Assembly (NCBI GenBank): GCA_002360555.1
Contig: DEQS01000058.1
Span: forward strand, 1-34,424
Length of the DNA stretch: 34,424 nucleotides
Direction of reading: 5' to 3'
Source of the DNA: Chloracidobacterium sp. UBA3360
GTDB taxonomy: Bacteria; Acidobacteriota; Blastocatellia; Pyrinomonadales; Pyrinomonadaceae
Part shown: piece after piece, positions 31,651 to 34,424 of the stretch
Layout: each line of letters begins with the position of its first letter
How positions within the stretch are numbered: position 1 is the stretch's first letter
Program-made: the position numbers and the translations under genes
The notes under the pieces: model-generated
The model's database searches: none
Told to the model about the DNA's origin: nothing
The model's input: only the letters and a program-made list of their open reading frames with translations

Positions 31651-33873
31651 ATGGGACAAAAAACTAGATCAAAGAAAAGCGTTGTAAATTCGCTCTTGCT
31701 GATCGCCTTGTTCGTATGTGCTACGGCAATTACGAGCAATGCGGCTGCGAACATTAGCGTCGGTTTTCGGACAGAGCGGGCAAAGGCGGTTCCACGGCCG
31801 ACGCCGCCCGATCAGCCACTCGATGCTGAGGCCGCTGCGGCTCTGATCGAGGACCTTAAAGTAACTCTTAATGATTTTATCGCCGACGAAGAAACGATAG
31901 GAAAGATCGGCGAAAAATGGGATGCAAAGAGCCTCGCCGGGAAAACGCGTTCCCAGATACTCGCCAGCCTTTTTGCCGACGTAAGATCCGTCGTCACCGA
32001 TAAAGCGACGACGGACAAGATCTGGGCGAGTTGGCGAAATGTCGGCATCGCAGCACCTGTCGAGCCTAAGGAGCCCGCCGGCGAGGAAGACACCGACACT
32101 AAACCGGTAAAGCCTCCGGTTGATCCGCCGACAAAACCAAAAGCTCAGGACGACGGACTAAACGAAGATCAAGTCAAGGCGTTGATCGAGTCGCTAGAGG
32201 TGAGTCTTGAGGACTTTGTCGGAGACGAAACTGCGTCGGGAACCATCTCTGAAAAATGGAACGCACATACAGATCTCACCGGCAAAAAGAAGGCCGATAT
32301 ATTAAAGGTCTTGCTTACTGACGTTAGGTCAGTCATAACAGACAAGACAACGCTCGACAAGTTTCAGGCAAGCTGGTTTGGCGGCGAGATAAATGAGCAA
32401 GACGTTCCCAACGCAAAGGTCGAAGCGGGTCTCGATGAACTTAGAAAGGCTCAAAAAGCCGCTGACGAACAGGCCAAGCTCGACGAGGGAAAACTTACAA
32501 CTGAACCCACGGAACCGGTAGACCCAAACGCCGAGCCTCTGCCCAAAGGTCCAAATGGCGAGGAAATGATCGAGGTCGAGCCGCCGCCTCTCAACGAAGA
32601 GGACATGAAAGCGGTGATGAACTGGATCGGCGTCAAGGTCGGTGCCGAGCGCTTGCCGTTCTGCTGGCGGGAATCGTACGGACGCGGAGCGGGCGATCCG
32701 CTATCGACCTGTACGAGCGAAAACGATAAAAACGGCGCACTTTGTTATCCCAAATGCCGTGAGGGTTTTAGCGGAAACGGCCCAGTCTGCTGGCAAAATT
32801 GCCCGTCTGGGATCCGTGATGACGGCGGACATTGCTTCAAGCCTGATAGCTACGGCCGCGGCGGCGGCTACGGCATGGCGATGAAATGTTTGCCAACCCC
32901 TCCGGGACAGTTTCGCCGGTTTTGTAGTCCGGACCCGGCTGCGCGAGCCGAGAATTGTGAAAAAGACCACGGAAAGGGCAATTGCGAACAGTGGGGGCTG
33001 ATGTTTTACCCGAAATGCAAGCCCGGCTTTCACGCGGTCGGCTGCTGCGTTTGCTCGCCTGACTGTCCCGAGGGGATGTCGGATATCGGTGTCTCTTGTC
33101 AAAAGCAGAGTTATGGCCGGACGGCGGGAACATCAATGTTGTGTGCCCCCGGACTCGAACAAAACGGTGCCCTGTGTTATCCAAAATGCCGCAGCGAATT
33201 TCACGGTGTCGGGCCCGTTTGCTGGCAAAACTGCCCGGCTCAACAGCCTTTCGACTGCGGTGCCGGCTGCGCCACCGGCATGGGCGAATGTGCTAAGGCG
33301 GTTTTCGATCAGGTCTTTTCGCCTATCATGGCTGCGATCACTCTCGCCACTTGGGGTCGGGCCTCGGCCATTGGCGGTGCGGCAAAGGCCGCCAAAATCG
33401 CAACGAGTGCCGGACGTTTGACCAAGGCATTTAACGCGATCAAAAATACGCTGACGGTTGCAAAGAATGCGATCGAAAAAGCCGTTGGCGGTGCCGAAAA
33501 TGTTGCCAAGCTGCAAAAGATACAAAAGATGGGATCCAAATTCTATAAGTTCGCCTCAGGCGTCGGAAAAGAGGTAGATCACTTTACCAAGGAGTTTGCC
33601 GAATCATTTGAAGATCAAACCAGCAAGGATATCAATGCCGAGATCGACAAGAATTTTGGCCCACAAGCTGCCTTAGCCATCAAGAAGCAATGGGCCATAA
33701 ATATGTTGTTTTCAAAGCTAGATGCTGAGGGATTTGCGACCGCAAAGAACGTGCTAACGATCGTATCGGCCGCTGACCCGACCGGGATCGTCGGCGTTGC
33801 CGAGGCGTTCATGCATCCGATCTGCGGCAAGAATACGCCGTTCCCGAAAGTAACGCCGCTCTACAACTACTAG
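31651..33873 (+). CDS. Large secreted protein: two repeats, Cys-rich modules, helical C-terminus
   Basis: A 740-residue protein with a signal peptide (residues about 8-33). Residues 58-128 and 171-243 are two copies of a helical repeat: LIEDLKVTLNDF with DVRSVVTDKAT, then LIESLEVSLEDF with DVRSVITDKTT. A Pro-rich acidic linker (245-325) follows. Residues 338-547 hold 25 cysteines in three modules marked SYGRGAG, SYGRGGG and SYGRTAG. YPKC repeats occur at 367, 454 and 511; GPVCWQNCP occurs in the first and third. Residues 548-740 are mostly helical, partly amphipathic, and end with DPTGIVGVAEAFMHPIC. I recall similar YPKC/GPVCW modules in protists, but this is not checked. A TTAGGAG site precedes the ATG. 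Confidence 0.85.
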   Translation: MGQKTRSKKSVVNSLLLIALFVCATAITSNAAANISVGFRTERAKAVPRPTPPDQPLDAEAAAALIEDLKVTLNDFIADEETIGKIGEKWDAKSLAGKTRSQILASLFADVRSVVTDKATTDKIWASWRNVGIAAPVEPKEPAGEEDTDTKPVKPPVDPPTKPKAQDDGLNEDQVKALIESLEVSLEDFVGDETASGTISEKWNAHTDLTGKKKADILKVLLTDVRSVITDKTTLDKFQASWFGGEINEQDVPNAKVEAGLDELRKAQKAADEQAKLDEGKLTTEPTEPVDPNAEPLPKGPNGEEMIEVEPPPLNEEDMKAVMNWIGVKVGAERLPFCWRESYGRGAGDPLSTCTSENDKNGALCYPKCREGFSGNGPVCWQNCPSGIRDDGGHCFKPDSYGRGGGYGMAMKCLPTPPGQFRRFCSPDPAARAENCEKDHGKGNCEQWGLMFYPKCKPGFHAVGCCVCSPDCPEGMSDIGVSCQKQSYGRTAGTSMLCAPGLEQNGALCYPKCRSEFHGVGPVCWQNCPAQQPFDCGAGCATGMGECAKAVFDQVFSPIMAAITLATWGRASAIGGAAKAAKIATSAGRLTKAFNAIKNTLTVAKNAIEKAVGGAENVAKLQKIQKMGSKFYKFASGVGKEVDHFTKEFAESFEDQTSKDINAEIDKNFGPQAALAIKKQWAINMLFSKLDAEGFATAKNVLTIVSAADPTGIVGVAEAFMHPICGKNTPFPKVTPLYNY

Positions 33874-33891
33874 AGATAGCGAATGATCAAA

Positions 33892-33932
33892 GCCGCAGAC
33901 TGACACAGATAATTTCTGTGCAGTTCTGCGGC
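33892..33932. repeat. Inverted repeat, CCGCAGA family
   Basis: GCCGCAGACTGACACAGA faces TCTGTGCAGTTCTGCGGC across five bases. Outer 8 bp and inner 6 bp pair exactly, with a mismatched middle. It lies 19 bases after the stop of the 740-residue gene and could help end its transcription, although no T-run follows. Confidence 0.75.
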
Positions 33933-33974
33933 CCGTATCACGATGGACGCAAAGCTGGTCGTTGGCAAGTAAAC

Positions 33975-34083
33975 CCAGTCCCACCAACGAGTATCCGTAT
34001 CGCCTCGACCCCGACCCGAAGAGCCAGTTCAACCCCAAGCGCGGTCTTACCCGACGCAGTCGGCCCCATTATTGCGTAGATCA
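33975..34083 (-). pseudogene. miaA remnant with an internal deletion
   Basis: On the minus strand the translation reads LIYAIMGPTASGKTALG, then VELALRVGVEAIR, then directly ILVGGTGF. The first part equals the MiaA P-loop region (residues about 4-30) and the last equals MiaA residues about 97-103. About 65 codons between them are missing and nothing after GGTGF is conserved. Over 61 bases around the P-loop about 48 match the intact miaA at 29682-30611, by hand count, so the copy is old or came from a related genome. It has no credible start of its own. Confidence 0.85.
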
Positions 34084-34208
34084 AAAAAAATATTAGCCGC
34101 AGTTCAACACCGATAGACCAGTAGACTTTGGTGGGAGGTTTCATTTTTGGCGGGCTCTGTATATCATTTGAAACAACACATTTATTTCGCGCTTTTGGGT
34201 CATCAAAC

Positions 34209-34424
34209 ATGAAAAAACTGATCGCGTATATCACTTTGCTTTCGTTCAACATCGGTGCCTTTGCCCAGCGTTCCGGCGACTACGTTCAATTCGTCAACCC
34301 GCTCATCGGTACCCAGAAGATGGGCCATACATATCCGGGAGCGACGGTGCCGTTTGGATCGGTGCAATTATCACCCGACACCGATCAGCAGCCGCATAAC
34401 ATCGGCGGCAAGTATAACAAAGAC
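34209..34424 (+). CDS. GH92-type alpha-mannosidase, N-terminal fragment
   Basis: The first 72 codons of a gene that runs off the right edge. A signal peptide (LIAYITLLSFNIGAFAQ) is followed by YVQFVNPLIGT, GHTYPGATVPFGSVQLSPDT and a Gly-rich stretch. The NPLIGT and YPGA-PFG blocks are the characteristic start of glycoside hydrolase family 92 alpha-mannosidases, which are secreted and remove mannose from glycans. Only the N-terminal domain can be seen, so activity and length are unknown. Confidence 0.85.
   Translation, partial: MKKLIAYITLLSFNIGAFAQRSGDYVQFVNPLIGTQKMGHTYPGATVPFGSVQLSPDTDQQPHNIGGKYNKD

Larger units (their letters stand above)
33874..34208. other. 335-base intergenic region with hairpin and miaA remnant
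   Basis: No intact gene lies between the Cys-rich protein and the GH92-type gene. It holds an inverted repeat at 33892-33932 and a decayed piece of miaA at 33975-34083 on the minus strand. The segment 34085-34208 shows nothing recognisable except, presumably, the promoter of the gene at 34209. Confidence 0.7.

Noticed and set aside
33938..34252. Intact 104-residue gene on the minus strand
   Set aside because: Only the MiaA-like part is meaningful; the rest overlaps the GH92-type gene start and noncoding DNA, so it is treated as a remnant.
1..34424. CRISPR array, insertion sequence, tRNA or integron site
   Set aside because: No regularly spaced direct repeats, transposase motifs or tRNA-like folds were seen; the cloverleaf-like element at 26003 is too short and lacks tRNA sequence features.

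Overview
The window is about 34.4 kb of gene-dense bacterial chromosome with roughly balanced to slightly GC-rich composition. Gene content, gene order and family variants (nuoABCD, a SpoIVB/S55-type secreted protein, an orphan B12-binding radical SAM protein, miaA-hfq-tmk-holB, dxr-rseP-ispG, many secreted proteins of unknown role) suggest a Gram-negative-type member of the Acidobacteriota, perhaps Blastocatellia/Pyrinomonadales. This placement is inference: no rRNA is present and no search was run. I recognise no tRNA, rRNA, CRISPR array, insertion sequence or prophage.

Layout. (1) 1-1682, minus: the start of the complex I operon nuoA-nuoB-nuoC-(nuoD), with a good sigma70-like promoter at 1779-1807. 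(2) 1874-5337, mostly plus: an unrecognised two-domain protein, then thiS, thiG, moaD and moaE, which make two ubiquitin-like sulfur carriers and their partner enzymes for thiamine and molybdopterin. A small secreted low-complexity repeat protein lies on the opposite strand between moaD and moaE. (3) 5334-10917: a small alarmone hydrolase, a secreted S55-like protein, an alpha/beta-hydrolase fold protein that has lost its nucleophile, a LON-domain protein and an SbcD/Mre11-like nuclease. (4) 11080-15436: a short-chain dehydrogenase, an orphan B12/radical SAM enzyme and a PBP4-type peptidase closed by a clear terminator. (5) 15547-27174, all plus: murJ, gamma carbonic anhydrase, a PHP-domain protein, hisS, an exported phosphatase, a SulP transporter, a DinB-like protein, then dxr, rseP and ispG. 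(6) 27261-30611, minus: an operon-like block miaA-hfq-tmk-holB-DUF2752. (7) 30815-33873, plus: a DsbA-like thiol oxidoreductase followed 41 bases later by a 740-residue secreted protein with two N-terminal repeats, 25 cysteines in a central module array and a helical C-terminal domain. (8) 33874-34424: a hairpin, a decayed and internally deleted miaA remnant, and the start of a GH92-type glycosidase.

The strongest candidate for something undescribed is the DsbA-like / cysteine-module pair at 30815-33873, which reads as an exported disulfide-rich protein with its own oxidative-folding partner. The intergenic DNA is also unusual. It carries long imperfect inverted repeats related by a CCGCAGAT-type motif, a 54-base cloverleaf-like element made of three adjoining 14-base hairpins between rseP and ispG, and several perfect 9-13 bp inverted repeats. 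Repeat DNA running in frame into thiG and dxr creates false upstream starts; starts were corrected for these and several other genes.
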